Below, piece after piece: positions 11,515 to 22,414 of a DNA stretch of 64,000 nucleotides; positions within the stretch are counted from its first letter, which is position 1; every line of letters begins with the position of its first letter. The notes below the pieces were generated by a model. The model was not told the DNA's origin. It saw nothing but the letters and a program-made list of their open reading frames with translations, and ran no database searches. Location of the stretch: positions 209,993,501 through 210,057,500 of the forward strand of contig NC_091246.1 of the NCBI RefSeq assembly GCF_042477335.2. Direction: 5' to 3'. Source of the stretch: Ovis canadensis (lineage: Eukaryota > Chordata > Mammalia > Artiodactyla > Bovidae). Made by a program: the position numbers and the translations under genes.

Positions 11515-12465
11515 ACTGTTATTTTTAAAAACTGAAAATTGGATTTCTCGCCATAAAAAAGAATAGGTAGTCACCTTGCTTTTTGAACATTTTTGAGACC
11601 AAACTGAGACAAAAATTTTATCCTAAATTTATTGTAGCACTTGATTTCCTACTGGAAAAGAGGTTTTAAAAATGCTCTTTTACATATCTGTAACTTACAT
11701 AATATTGTACATCAACTATACTTCAATAAAATAATAAAATCCACTGAATTATACACTTAAAAATGGTCATTTAGGTGAAGGGAAAAGGAACATATTAAAG
11801 TGAAAGAAGTTCAAATTTTAAAGCATGATTAGTTTTGTTTAGAATCTAGTCTTAAATATCTAATCAGTTTTTAACTAGGGAAATTCAAGATTAAGATAGA
11901 AGAAAAAAAAAGATTAAGATAGAAGAAAGTAAGTTTTGATGTGGCTATTTCTGTGTTTCAGGGGCATCTAAAAGGATGAATATATACTTGTTTGGCACAG
12001 GGTGAAGGTTGTCAGGATGAGTATTACAGTAGCTTCAGCTGCTCTTGAAATTATTTGTGTAATTTCTGCAAGCAGATAATGTAATGCAGTTATTTGGAGG
12101 TCATTATGAAAGGCCAGATAAATATTTATCAAAAGTCAGAAAAACTAGAATACAAGGCTGTAAAACAGTCTTTTTGTCTAACATCAGTGTATTTCTAATG
12201 CTTATGCAACAGCCTTAGCAATCTAAGTTAGAAACTATTGATATGCTTAATAACTGACAAAAGTATAGAAAAAGCATTAAAGTTTTGAAAATGTGCAATA
12301 AGAAAAAAAATAATTCTAATTTTTTCCCTAATCCTCAAGATACAAATAAGCTATGTAGGGTCAAATATTTTTGCCTTGTTTTGTGTCATTTGGCTTTTCA
12401 CTTAAGTTACTATCTATTGAATGTTTACTGTGTATGTAGTGGCAAATGATTTAGCCACTGCTCTT
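11515..12465. other. Mostly unique intergenic stretch
   Basis: AT-rich and non-coding. A short tandem duplication of an 'agattaagatagaagaa' unit sits at about 11888-11927. No gene seen. Confidence 0.45.
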
Positions 12466-12473
12466 CAGTATTA

Positions 12474-12689
12474 CGGGACTTCCCTCATAGCTCAGTTGGC
12501 AAAGAATCTGCCTGCAATGCAGGAGACCTGGGTTCATTCCCTGGGACGGGAAGATCCCCTGGAAAAGGAAATGGCAGCTCACTCCAGTATTCTTGCCTGG
12601 AGAGTCCCATGGACAGAGGAGCCTGGCAGGCTACAATTCACGGGGTCTCAAGAGTCAACACAACTTAGCGACTAAACCACTACCACCAC
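12474..12689 (+). mobile_element. Bov-tA SINE with 8-base TSD
   Basis: Head 'gggacttccctcatagctcag', body with ggcagctcactccag, and end 'ctaccaccac'. cagtatta repeats at 12466-12473 and 12690-12697. Confidence 0.92.
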
Positions 12690-12846
12690 CAGTATTATGA
12701 GTCTTTCTGCGAAAATAAGACTTTAACATGTCAAATAATTGTACATGAAATAATTAAGAATATCTCATGCCTTTAAATTTCTTGACAACATTATGCTATG
12801 CTCACCATACTAAAATAGAGACCTTTAAAAATTAGTATTGTTATAG

Positions 12847-13171
12847 GACTTCCCTGGTGACACTGTGGGTAAGAATTTGCCTGCCAATACAGGGGACACG
12901 GGTTCATTCCCTGGGCTGGGATGATTCCACATGCAGTGAAGCAGCTGGGTCCATGCACCACAACTACTGAGCCAGTGCCCTAGAGCCCGTGAGCTGCAAC
13001 TACTGAGCCAGAGCGCTGCAGCTCCTGGAGTCTGTGTACCCAGAGCCTGTGCTCCACCACAGGAGAAGCCGCCGCAGTGGGAATCCTGCGCACCCCAGGA
13101 AAGAGTGTCCCCCACTTGTCTCAGCTGGAGAAAAGCCTGTGGAAAGCAGCAAAGCCCCAGCACAGCCAAAA
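12847..13171 (+). mobile_element. CHR-like tRNA-Glu SINE with perfect 20-base TSD
   Basis: Sense-strand CHR element: 'gacttccctggtgacactg' head, 'ggttcattccctgggctgg' B-box region, 'caactactgagccag' body repeats, and an A-rich tail. The target duplication aaaaattagtattgttatag is perfect at 12827-12846 and 13172-13191. This is one of the cleanest insertion footprints in the window. Confidence 0.93.
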
Positions 13172-13257
13172 AAAAATTAGTATTGTTATAGCATTTGTAT
13201 AAAGTTACACACCCAAAAGGGATTCAATAAACATTCACTGATATATATAGATGTGTG

Positions 13258-13396
13258 TTACACACACACACACACACATACACGTTTACTGGCCACACTA
13301 CTCGAGGGGTCTTAGTTCCCAGACCAGGAATCAAGCCTGTGCCCCCTGCAATGGAAGGGCAGAGTCCTAACCACTGGACTGCAAGGGAATTTCCAA
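13258..13396 (-). mobile_element. (CA)n run plus short tRNA-type SINE
   Basis: A (CA)n microsatellite at about 13260-13279 is followed by about 110 bases of reverse-complement tRNA-SINE ('gtcttagttcccagaccagg', 'cctaaccactggactgcaagggaa'). Confidence 0.65.
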
Positions 13397-13839
13397 GTCT
13401 TTGTATTTCTGAGGAAGTTGTGAGGTATGATTCGTACCTTTCTGGGCATCATAAAGGGCAAATTGTGTACTCTGAGCAGATATTAGAACATAACTGGGCA
13501 AATCTGTTGCGTCTACATTTTGGCTATGAACAGCAAGAATCATGATTTTTTTAAGAAGAAAAATGCAGAAACAACAATTTCTTTTTTATAAGTTGCTTAA
13601 CTCAGGATTTAACATTATACAAATAGCTCCAACTATTTTGTGAAATAATTTTTTAAAAATCACTACATTTTTCACTAATATAAAGTAATATACAGTAGAA
13701 AAGCTTTTTTCTCAAACGTTGTTTTCAACTTATTTCATTTAGGGTAAAAATGAAACCTGTCATAAATAATTTTCTTAATATAAGAAAGTCAGTGATGTAA
13801 ATAAATAATGGATTTTAAAGTTGAAGAGACACAGGGCTA

Positions 13840-13955
13840 GATAGTCCACAATTATTTTACAGATAATGAATTGAGGCCTACAGAAGTGAAATGATTTGCT
13901 CGATGTCACTCACACAATCAGTGACAGTAGAGCTGTTCCTAAAGCTTTGGGTTAA
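13840..13955 (+). repeat. MIR-type remnant
   Basis: 'attttacagataatgaattgaggcc...' then 'atgatttgctcgatgtcac' matches the order of the MIR core and its conserved 3' half. Decayed. Confidence 0.5.
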
Positions 13956-14149
13956 TGTTTTTTCTCCCACTACATCTAATTGCTTCCTTTAATCACAAAT
14001 GAGAGAGATTTCAACAGCTTACTGATGTAAGGAGGTAAAACTCTACAGTTGCCAAATTTTGCCATTTGGCTTAGTGTTTTCTTTTTTTAAAGGTATGGCT
14101 TGAATTTGTCTGGTTAATTGATAGCTTGATATGGTTCTCTTACTATTTG

Positions 14150-14646
14150 CTGTTGTTCAGTGGCTAAGTCCAGAGAAGGCAATGGCAACCCACTCCAGTA
14201 CTCTTGCCTGGAAAATCCCATGGACGGAGGAGCCTGGTGGGCTGCAGTCCACAGGGAAGCTATGAGTCAGACACGACTGAGCAACTTCACTTTCACTTTT
14301 CACTTTCCTGCATTAGTGAAGGAAATGGCAACCCACTCCAATGTTCTTGCCTGGAGAATCCCAGGGACGGGGGGAGCCTGGTGGGCTGCTGTCTCTGGGG
14401 TCGCACAGAGTCGGACACGACTGAAGCGACTTAGCAGCAGCAGCAGCAGTGGCTAAGTCTCTGTTTTGCGACCCCATGGACTGCAGCCCACCAGGGTCTG
14501 TCCATGGGATTTCCCAGGCAAGAATACTGGAGTGGATTTCCATTTTCTCCTTCAGAGGATCTTCCATGACCCAGGGATCCAACTCCAACTCTCATTTCCT
14601 GTATTGTAGGTGGATTCTTTACTACTGAGCCATGGGGGAAGCCCTC
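14150..14646 (-). mobile_element. Bov-tA SINE, split by a Bov-A2
   Basis: Reverse-complement Bov-tA: BovA end at 14150-14170 ('tgttgttcagtggctaagtc'), resuming at 14447 ('ctctgttttgcgaccccatgg') and ending with the tRNA head complement 'gagccatgggggaagccc'. The interruption at 14171-14446 is a younger Bov-A2. Confidence 0.9.
14171..14446 (+). mobile_element. Bov-A2 SINE nested in a Bov-tA, 13-base TSD
   Basis: Two BovA units joined by 'cacttttcactttcctgca' and ending in (cag)n. The duplication cagtggctaagtc at 14158-14170 and 14447-14459 proves it inserted into the pre-existing Bov-tA. Confidence 0.93.
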
Positions 14647-15149
14647 TCTTACTACGTAAACAATCAAATCCTAAACTTGCAAAACTGCCCCCAAATTCCA
14701 CTTTCATATTCTTCCATCGCCCACTGTGACTCTTTCAAACCATAATAGTTTCAGATGATTTTCTTCTGATAGTCAGTCTTTGTAATTTGCCTGTATCTGA
14801 TGTTCCCTTGGCACCCATGACTAAGGTCAGTTGTTCCAGATCCTTAGGTTGATCCTCAGGTAGTCTTTGTACTTTTTAATGAGACGTTTCAGTAATTAAA
14901 AAAAAAAAAAAGCTATTCTCCTTCATGATTCTTATTTGTGAATTATGACAGTGTTTTGTAAAAATGCACTGACATGATATTAATACTAGTCTTATACTGA
15001 TGTAGCTTGTCATTTGAGTACTATATCTATTGAAGCTAACACGAGTGAGCACATACACACATAGACTAGGTTATGCTCGATAACTATTCTGTAATCTCTG
15101 TATCTTAATATAAAGGCATATTTTTCACTCAAGATGCATGTCCAGCAAA

Positions 15150-15400
15150 GGTTAATGTGGACTTCCATTTAGTCATAAGAGAACTGAGGTAATGGAGGCT
15201 GCCTCATCTTGTAGTTGTACTACCTGGAATACTTGACCTTCGTGGTTGTTGTGGGAAAGGCTGGAGTATAATACTGACTCTTCTGTGCTTTGGCTGGAAG
15301 TGACACACATTACTTCTACTACAGCTTCACAAAGGAGCTGGAAAAACTGGGGAGCAGATAACATGTTTGTGGAGCACCAACGTCTTTGCTGCTAATGACA
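15150..15400 (-). repeat. Possible MaLR LTR remnant
   Basis: On the minus strand the text 'gtaatgtgtgtcacttcc' resembles the conserved internal block of MLT1-class LTRs. The rest is too diverged to place. A 63-codon open frame here has no recognisable features. Confidence 0.3.
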
Positions 15401-15834
15401 AAGTAGCCACACTTCCTATAGGACAGTCACCTATTGTCCAGACTCTCCATCCTTCGCCCCAGAGTTTACCTGAGTTCCAGCTACAAGCCTGGTCTCACCT
15501 TTTCCCATGAGCACAGACAAGAAGGGATTCTGCAATTATCGTCCTGGGGTTTAGCATTTTAACCTTTGGGTTAAAACTCACTCCAGGTTTAAGTTTCTCT
15601 CTCTTTCTGAAAGTAGAGTAGCCACCTTGTGTCTTGTTTCATCCTTATTTTATTCCTTGTACCTGAATTCCTATTTTAACTGGTAATTTTGAGGCTGATA
15701 CAAAGAACTAGTCTAAAGTAGAGCTGAAGTATACCAGAAAATGTTGCTGGTTTTTAGTAATTAGCTACAATCATGAACTATTGGTTCTATTATTAACTTC
15801 TGGTTACATAGCTCTTTTGGTCTAAGTGATTCTT

Positions 15835-16128
15835 TTTTTTTCTTTAATAATTTTTATTTCTTTATTTATTTTTGGCTGTTTTGGGTCTTCACTGCTGCAT
15901 GGGCTTTCCTTTAGTTGCAACCAGTCGGGGCTACTCTCCGTCGCAGTGCTTCTCATTGTGATGACTTCTCTTGTTGTGGCTTGAGGGCTCTAGAGCACAG
16001 GGTCGGTAGCTGTGGTTCATGGGCTTAGTTACTCTGCAGCCTGTGGGATCTTCCCTGAGCAGGGATCAAACCCGTGTTTCTGGCATGGGCAGGCAGATTC
16101 TTTACCACTAAGCCACCAAGGAATCCCC
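15835..16128 (-). mobile_element. CHR-like SINE with TSD
   Basis: Reverse-complement CHR element: 'tttatttatttttggctg' tail side to 'aagccaccaaggaatcccc' head side. 12-base repeats with one mismatch, taagtgattctt at 15823-15834 and taagggattctt at 16129-16140. Confidence 0.88.
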
Positions 16129-16265
16129 TAAGGGATTCTTAACATAAAGATCTCTCCTCCTGAGCTAGGTAGCCTTCCAGCTGATCCCTTGATCCACTCA
16201 TTCTAAACCAATCTCTATCTAGCAGTCAGAACCACTCATTCTAAACCAGTCTCTAGTGGTTTGAG

Positions 16266-17802
16266 TTTAGTTCAGTTCAGTCGCTCAGTCGTGTCCGACT
16301 CTTTGCAACCCCATGTATCACAGCACACCAGGCCTCCCTGTCCATCACCAACTCCTGGAGTTCACTCAGACTCACGTCCATCGAGTCAGTGATGCCATCC
16401 AGCCATCTCATCCTCTGTCATCCCCTCTCCTCCTGCCCCCAATCCCTCTCAGCATCGAAATCTTTTCCAATGAGTCAACTCTTCGCATGAGGTAGCCAAA
16501 GTACTGGAGCTTCAGCTTTAGCATCAGTCCTTGCAAAGAAATCCCAGGGTTGATCTCCTTCAGAATGGACTGGTTGGATCTCCTTGCAGTCCAGGGACTC
16601 TCAAGAGTCTTCTCCAACACCACAGTTCAAAAGCACCAATTCTTCGGCGCTCAGCCTTCTTCACAGTCCAAATCTCACATCCATACATGACCATAGGAAA
16701 AACCATAGCCTTGACTAGACGGACCTTTGTTGGCAAAGTAATGTCTCTGCTTTTGAATATACCGTCTAGATTGGTCATAACTTTTCTTCCAAGGAGTAAG
16801 CGTCTTTTAATTTCATGGCTGCAGTCACCATCTGCAGCGATCTGGGAGCCCAAAAAAATAGTCTGACACTCTTTCTACTGTTTCCCCATCTATTTCCCAT
16901 GAAGTGATGGGACCAGATGCCATGATCTCTGTTTTCTGAATGTTGAGCTTTAAGCCAACTTTTTCACTCTCCTCTTTCACTTTTATCAAGAGGCTTTTTA
17001 GCTCCTCTTCACTTTCTGCCATAAGGGTGGTGTCATCTGTGTATCTGAGGTTATTGATAATTCTCCCGGCAATCTTGATTCTAGCTTGTTTCTTCCAGTC
17101 TAGCGTTTCTCATGATGTACTCTGCATAGAAGTTAAATAAGCAGGGTGACAATATACAGCCTTGACGTACTCCTTTTCCTATTTGGAACCAGTCTGTTGT
17201 TCCATGTCCAGTTCTAACTGTTGCTTCCTGACCTGCATACAGATTTCTCAAGAGGCAGGTCACGTGGTCTAGTATTCCCATCTCTTTCAGAATTTTCCAC
17301 AGTTGATTGTGATCCACACAGTCAAAGGCTTTGGCATAGTCAATAAAGCAGAAAAGGATGTTTTTCTGGAACTCTCTTGCTTTTTCCATGATCCAGCGGA
17401 TGTTGGCAATTTGATCTTTGGTTCCTCTGCCTTTTCTAAAACCAGCTTGAACATCAGGGAGTTCATGGTTCACGTATTGCTCAAGCCTGGCTTGGAGAAT
17501 TTTGAGCATTACTGTACTAGCATGTGAGATGAGTGCAATTGTGCGGTAGTTTGAGCATTCTTTGGCATTGCCTTTCTTTGGAATTGGAATGAAAAGTGAC
17601 CTTTTCCATTCCTGTGGCCACTGCTGAGTTTTCAAAATTTGCTGGCATATTGAGTGTAGCATTTTCACAGCATCATCTTTCAGGATTTGAAACAGCTCAA
17701 CTGGAATTCCATCACCTCCACTAGCTTTGTTTGTAGTGATGCTTTCTAAGGCTCTCTTGACTTCACATTCCAAGATGTCTGGCTCTAGATTAGTGATCAC
17801 AT
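16266..17802 (-). mobile_element. BovB LINE 3' part of a 5'-inverted insertion
   Basis: Minus-strand BovB from its terminus ('ttcagttcagtcgctcag', about 16270) up to the start of the RT region. The long open stretch 17081-17869 (minus, 262 codons) covers RT fingers and palm, with SGGDGIPVELFQ, the intact FDCVDHNQLW motif and VRQGCILSP. The frame is lost just before the YADD box, which lies in another frame. At about 17802 it abuts an oppositely oriented upstream BovB segment. About 1 kb of BovB between the two segments is missing. Confidence 0.93.
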
Positions 17803-18510
17803 CAAAGGGAATGGCAAGCCACTTCAATATTCTTGCCTTGAGAACCCCATGAACAGTATGAAAAGGCAAAATGATAGGATACCGAAAGAGGAACTCCCCA
17901 GGTCATTAGCTGCCCAATATGTTACTGGAGATCAGCGGAGAAATAACTCCAGAAAGAATGAAGGGTTGGAGTCAAAGCAAAAACAATACCCAGATGTGGA
18001 TGTGACTGGTGATAGAAGCAAGATCCGATGCTGTAAAGAGCAATATTGCATAGGAACCTGGAATGTCAGGTCCATGAATCAAGGCAAGCTGGAAGTGGTC
18101 AAACAAGAGATGGCAAGGGTGAACGTCGACATTCTAGGAATCAGCTAACTAAAATGGACTGGAATGGGTGAATTTAACTCAGATGACCATTATATCTACT
18201 ACTGCGGGCAGGAATCCCTCAGAAGAAATGGAGTAGCCATCACGGTCAACGAAAGAGTCTGAAATACAGTACTTGGATGCAATCTCAAAAACGACAGAAT
18301 GATCTCTGTTCGTTTCCAAGGCAAACCATTCAATATCACAGTTATCCAATCTATGCCCCCACCAGTAATGCTGAAGAAACTGAGGTTGAACAGTTTTATG
18401 AAGACCTACAAGATCTTTTAGAACTAACACCCAAAAAAGATGTCCTTTTCATTATAGGGGACTGGAATGCAAAAGTAGGACGTCAAGAAACACCTGGAGT
18501 AACAGGCAAA
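17803..18510 (+). mobile_element. Inverted 5' segment of the same BovB
   Basis: Plus-strand BovB endonuclease region. The open frame at 17849-18148 contains CIGTWNVRSMNQGKLEVVKQE and DILGIS. A second frame, 18277-18537, carries the LLELTPKKDVLFIIGDWNAKVG block. It ends at 'acaggcaaa' (about 18510), where consensus BovB would continue. The head-to-head arrangement and a plausible diverged duplication (16243-16265 versus 18508-18531) indicate one insertion that suffered 5' inversion. Confidence 0.88.
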
Positions 18511-18654
18511 CTCAGACTCTTAGGTCTTGAGAACTAATAGTTTCTAATTAATAATGTCTAAAATCATTAGTGATTCTAACCTGAAAAAGGCTACTTTAGT
18601 GCAGAAGGAAACCTAAAAGTATCCTTAAAATGTATTGCTATGAGAAGAATTATT

Positions 18655-18858
18655 AGCTGTTCAATCATGTTCATCTCTTTGCGACCCCATAGACTGTAGC
18701 CCACCAGGTTGTCCATGGATTCTGTAGGCAAGAATACTAGAGTGGGTTGCTATTTCCTTCTCCAGGGGATGTTCCCAACCCAGGGACTGAACCAGTGTCT
18801 CTTATGTCTCCTGCATTGGCAGGCAGGTTCTTTACCACTAGGGCCACCTGGGAAGCCC
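18655..18858 (-). mobile_element. Bov-tA SINE
   Basis: Reverse complement: 'catctctttgcgacccc' at the left, 'gggccacctgggaagccc' (head complement) at the right. It carries about 8 extra bases in the B-box region ('tctcttatgtctcctgcat'). Confidence 0.88.
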
Positions 18859-19303
18859 TACATTGATATAAGGAGAGGCAAAAGGATGGTATTCATAAGG
18901 ATAAGTTGTTAATCTTAACTACCCCATTCCTAGGTTATAAGGAAGATTCATAGAGTCTAGAAAATTCAAGAGCTCAACACCCACCTCCTTGTTAACACTG
19001 TCATAAGGGTGATCATAAACAGTTCAATTCATTTCTACAGTCTTTATTGAGAACCTATTCTGCGCTAGGTATTGTGCTTATTGCTGGGGATAGAGTGATA
19101 AATAAGAGTTCATCCCTCTTTTTAAATTGCTCACAATCTATTAAGGGAGGAAAGGAAAGCAGATAATCAAAATGCAGCCTGAAAAGTGCAACACTAGCAA
19201 CTTATAAAAGGCACAAAGGGAACACAAAGAGGGAATAATTCTGATTGGGATTTGGGGTCTGGGAAATATTCTTAAAGGTAGTACTGTCTGACCTGGATGT
19301 TGT

Positions 19304-19732
19304 TGAAGAACCTAAGCTGCTCCATTTTGTTAAAAGAAAAATTCCGTTTTGTAAGGTTCTGGGAAAAGAGCCTTTGGAAATCCCCTGACCTCACCCCACC
19401 ACCCACGAGCCAATCAGACCCCAGACCAAAATCTCCTGACTTAATGCTCAGGAACTTGTGGTCTACCTAGACAATAGGGACCAATCAAGAACCAACATAC
19501 AACCCTTTGAAAGAAAGTGACCAATCAGATGTCCCCCTACCTAGAAATCCTTTTTTCCCATGTACACTCCCCATATAAGCTATGGAATCCAAAACCCGGG
19601 GCTCCTCCCTATAGCCACTGCGTCAGTAACGGTGGGAGCCCCAGCTTGAGCTTGGTAATAAAAACTCTTGCTTTTGCTTCGGATATTGGCTCCCTGGTGG
19701 TCATTGGGAGATTTCGCAACTTGGGCATAACA
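19304..19732 (+). mobile_element. Solo LTR of an endogenous retrovirus, 5-base TSD
   Basis: 429-base element beginning TGAAGAACC and ending GCATAACA (TG...CA termini). It is flanked by gttgt at 19299-19303 and 19733-19737. Inside are several CCAAT boxes ('gagccaatcagacc', 'gggaccaatcaag', 'gtgaccaatcagatg'), a TATA-like 'ccatataagc' near 19571-19580, a polyadenylation signal in 'ggtaataaaaact' near 19655-19667 and a T-rich U5 start. The layout is that of gamma/class I ERV LTRs. No gag, pol or env lies beside it, so the internal region was lost by LTR-LTR recombination. Confidence 0.85.
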
Positions 19733-19737
19733 GTTGT

Positions 19738-20399
19738 GTGATGAACAAAAATTAATAAGACAACAAGAGGGAAAAGGGCATTCTTGGTAGATACAAAGTT
19801 AAGTGTAAAGACACAAAGGTGTGTGTGTGTGTTTGAGGAACTGTAAATTCTTTGCTAGCATAAAGCTCTAGAGAATAGAAGTTCTTACTAGCATAGTACA
19901 GATCCTGGAGTACAGTAGACAATATAAACAAAGGAGTAAATGAGAGGAGCTTGGACTGAATCTTATACCTCCCACTGGCTGAACCTAATAAGAAGCCAGT
20001 GTGCAATGGAGTCATGAAAATTTAATTTGTAGAAGTCAGTCTCTGACAAAGGAGAAAAGGGGAGAGACTGGAACTGAGAACAAATAGGCACATCATCCAC
20101 ATCCTTATTATGGCCTATTAACCTTGTAAGGCATGCCTACCTTTCTTAGCTGTATCTCCTATGCTCCAATAAATGGGTCCCCTTTTCATTAGCCAGATAT
20201 ACCAAGATTGTCCTAACTAGTTCAGGGCTTTTGCTTGTTTCCTAAGCCAAAAAGGCTCTTCTACTAGATCTCTAGCAGAGATCATTCTGGTGGAATCCTT
20301 TTCATCATTCAAATCCCAGGTCAAGTGACACTTCCTCAGATAAGACTTCTCTGATAAGTCATTTTAAGGTAGAATATGACTCTCCTTCTCATATTTTTC
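19738..20399. other. Intergenic stretch without a recognised gene
   Basis: A short (GT)n run lies at about 19818-19831. The rest looks unique. Nothing coding is supported. Confidence 0.4.
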
Positions 20400-20935
20400 T
20401 CCTTGGTAAAAGGTAATGTGATGAACACAACCTAAGGTGACCTCCAATTATCCACATCCTTTAAAAATCCCTTCCCTTGGAGTGTGGGTGGAAACTATGA
20501 TGTACTTCTAATTGATAGAATATGGCAAAGGAGATAGGATGCCACTCTCATGATTACGTTATTTATACAAGACTCAGCCTTAGCAGACTCCAGCAAGAGA
20601 GATTCTCCCTGTTGGTTTTGCATAAATAAGTTACTATACTGTGAAAACAGTTATGGAGAAGGCCACATGGCATGCAACTGCAGGGGCCTCTAGGAGCTGA
20701 CAGCAGTCCCTGGCAGATAGTCAACATGTTAATGAGCTTAAAAGGAGATTCTTCCCCCGTCAGTCCTTCAGATGAGAACACAGCCTGGCTGACACCGTGA
20801 TTGCAACTTTGAGAGATTCTGAGCAGAGAACCCAGCTAAACTGTGCCTGGACTCTTGATCCACAGAAACTGTGAGATAATAAGGATGTGTGGTTTGGGGC
20901 TGCTAATTTTATGGAAATTTGTTAAACAACAATAG
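20400..20935 (+). repeat. MaLR (MLT1-type) LTR
   Basis: The diagnostic 3' half is present: 'gattgcaactttgagagattctgagcagagaaccc' is followed by 'ccacagaaactgtgagataat' and an 'aatttgttaaacaacaataga' end, the standard MLT1 ending. Old and non-coding. Confidence 0.7.
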
Positions 20936-20939
20936 AAAA

Positions 20940-22410
20940 AAACCACAAGTGTTATGAGAGGATAAGCATAAGGAACCTAGCTCCCTTGTTCATTTCTGTA
21001 TTATTATTTCTAGAATAGCAACTGGAATATAGTTCAATGAAATGTTTATTTATTGATTATATAAATGAAGGAATGAAAGGACAGATGGGTGGATGAATGG
21101 ATGAACTTTAGCTAGATATAGCAAGAGGACAAGACTGAATCCTAGAAAAATGGCTAGTGGCTATAGGCTAAGGAATACTACTTTCAAAGGGAGAAGTGGA
21201 TACACTGGGCAGGTATTGGTGTGTTTCAAAGACTACAGGGAGCCAGGATATCTGATAGTCTAAGATTTCCTTTATTATGTTAAACTTCAAAAAAATTTTA
21301 AGTCTTAGTAAAAATTTTAACCGTATTTTAGAGTAGCTTAGGAAATAAAGAAAGGGTCCCGTTGCTACTCCTTGGAGGAAAGCAGAGCTCAGTGTCTGAC
21401 ATCTGCAAGAAAAAGCTCTTACAAGGTGTTAGAGAAGTTCAGACCAAATCAGATAATATGGAAAACATAAGCCTTCCATTCCAGGTTTGGGATCTTTCAC
21501 ACGCTTAGGGAGAGGCTGGGTTCTCCGGTTGTGTCACTCAGGATGGGAGGCTCAGATGATTTTATTTTGTACTTACAGGGAAGGGTTACCCCAGAAGCTA
21601 GGCTAACTAATATTTCAAAAGTTACATAAAAAGAGTAGGAAAGAGATGGGGCAATAGATCTATGTTCCAAACACTGAATTTGTTTGTTTGTTTTATTTTT
21701 AAAGCTTTGCTTGTTTCAGAAAGAGAGAGACTTAAGTTTGCTTTTAGATCCAGAGCATGTTGGGGTGAATGGAGGTCAATTTCCAATTTCATTTTTCTCA
21801 TATTTCACATCTGGGTTTTCTCCTCTCCCCAGAAATAAATTAGTCTTAATAGGAGACAGTGCCATGTTGCATATTGCTCAGTTATATCCTAAAGATTAAA
21901 TCTTAAAGTGTCTAAGCGGCTTTAAGTTGCCTTCAGTTACTGGACCCTAAATGTTTCAATGCTAACTTCTGGGCATCTGTATTTTTTTTATTCTAGAGCT
22001 AAGAGTTTTTCTTCTATTTTTCTTTGACACCACTGCTTTATGATGATAAAGTTTGTTCTTAAAAGTATTCAGTATCTCTGCGCCCAGGTAACTCCTACTA
22101 GTCCTCATAGAGCATAATAGGGTTTCTGTCCTTATTCTGATCCTAGTTCTAATCATCTGCTTAGTCCCCCCAGGCCCCTCCTAGACCAAGGGCCTTACTT
22201 TGCTTTTGCAAGTCTTCCACCTCAGAGGAAACATATAATCCATCTGTCCATCTGAATGTCCATGTTGCTCCCTTCATTTTACAGTTTCTTACCCCAGAGT
22301 TTTTCTCATGTGTTAGAAAACCCTCCTATACTACTTGCTGGGCTTTTGATTAGAGGTCCGAGGATTAACCTCCCCTTGGACACCATGGTAGTTATTAGAG
22401 TTGTTCACAG
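20940..22410. other. Intergenic stretch without a recognised gene
   Basis: Unique-looking AT-rich DNA, including a short 'ggatggatgaatggatgaa' style tetranucleotide patch near 21088-21105. No feature supported. Confidence 0.4.
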
Positions 22411-22414
22411 ATTT

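Noticed and set aside
13255..13545. 96-codon frame beginning with a His-Thr repeat
   Set aside because: Starts in a (CA)n microsatellite and runs through a tRNA-type SINE. Not a gene.
15173..15364. 63-codon minus-strand frame (starts MLSAPQFFQLL)
   Set aside because: No recognisable domain and no codon-level support. The region may be an LTR remnant.
19304..19732. Neighbouring retroviral internal genes
   Set aside because: No gag, pol or env-like frame is adjacent to either LTR-like block; they are solo LTR-type remnants.
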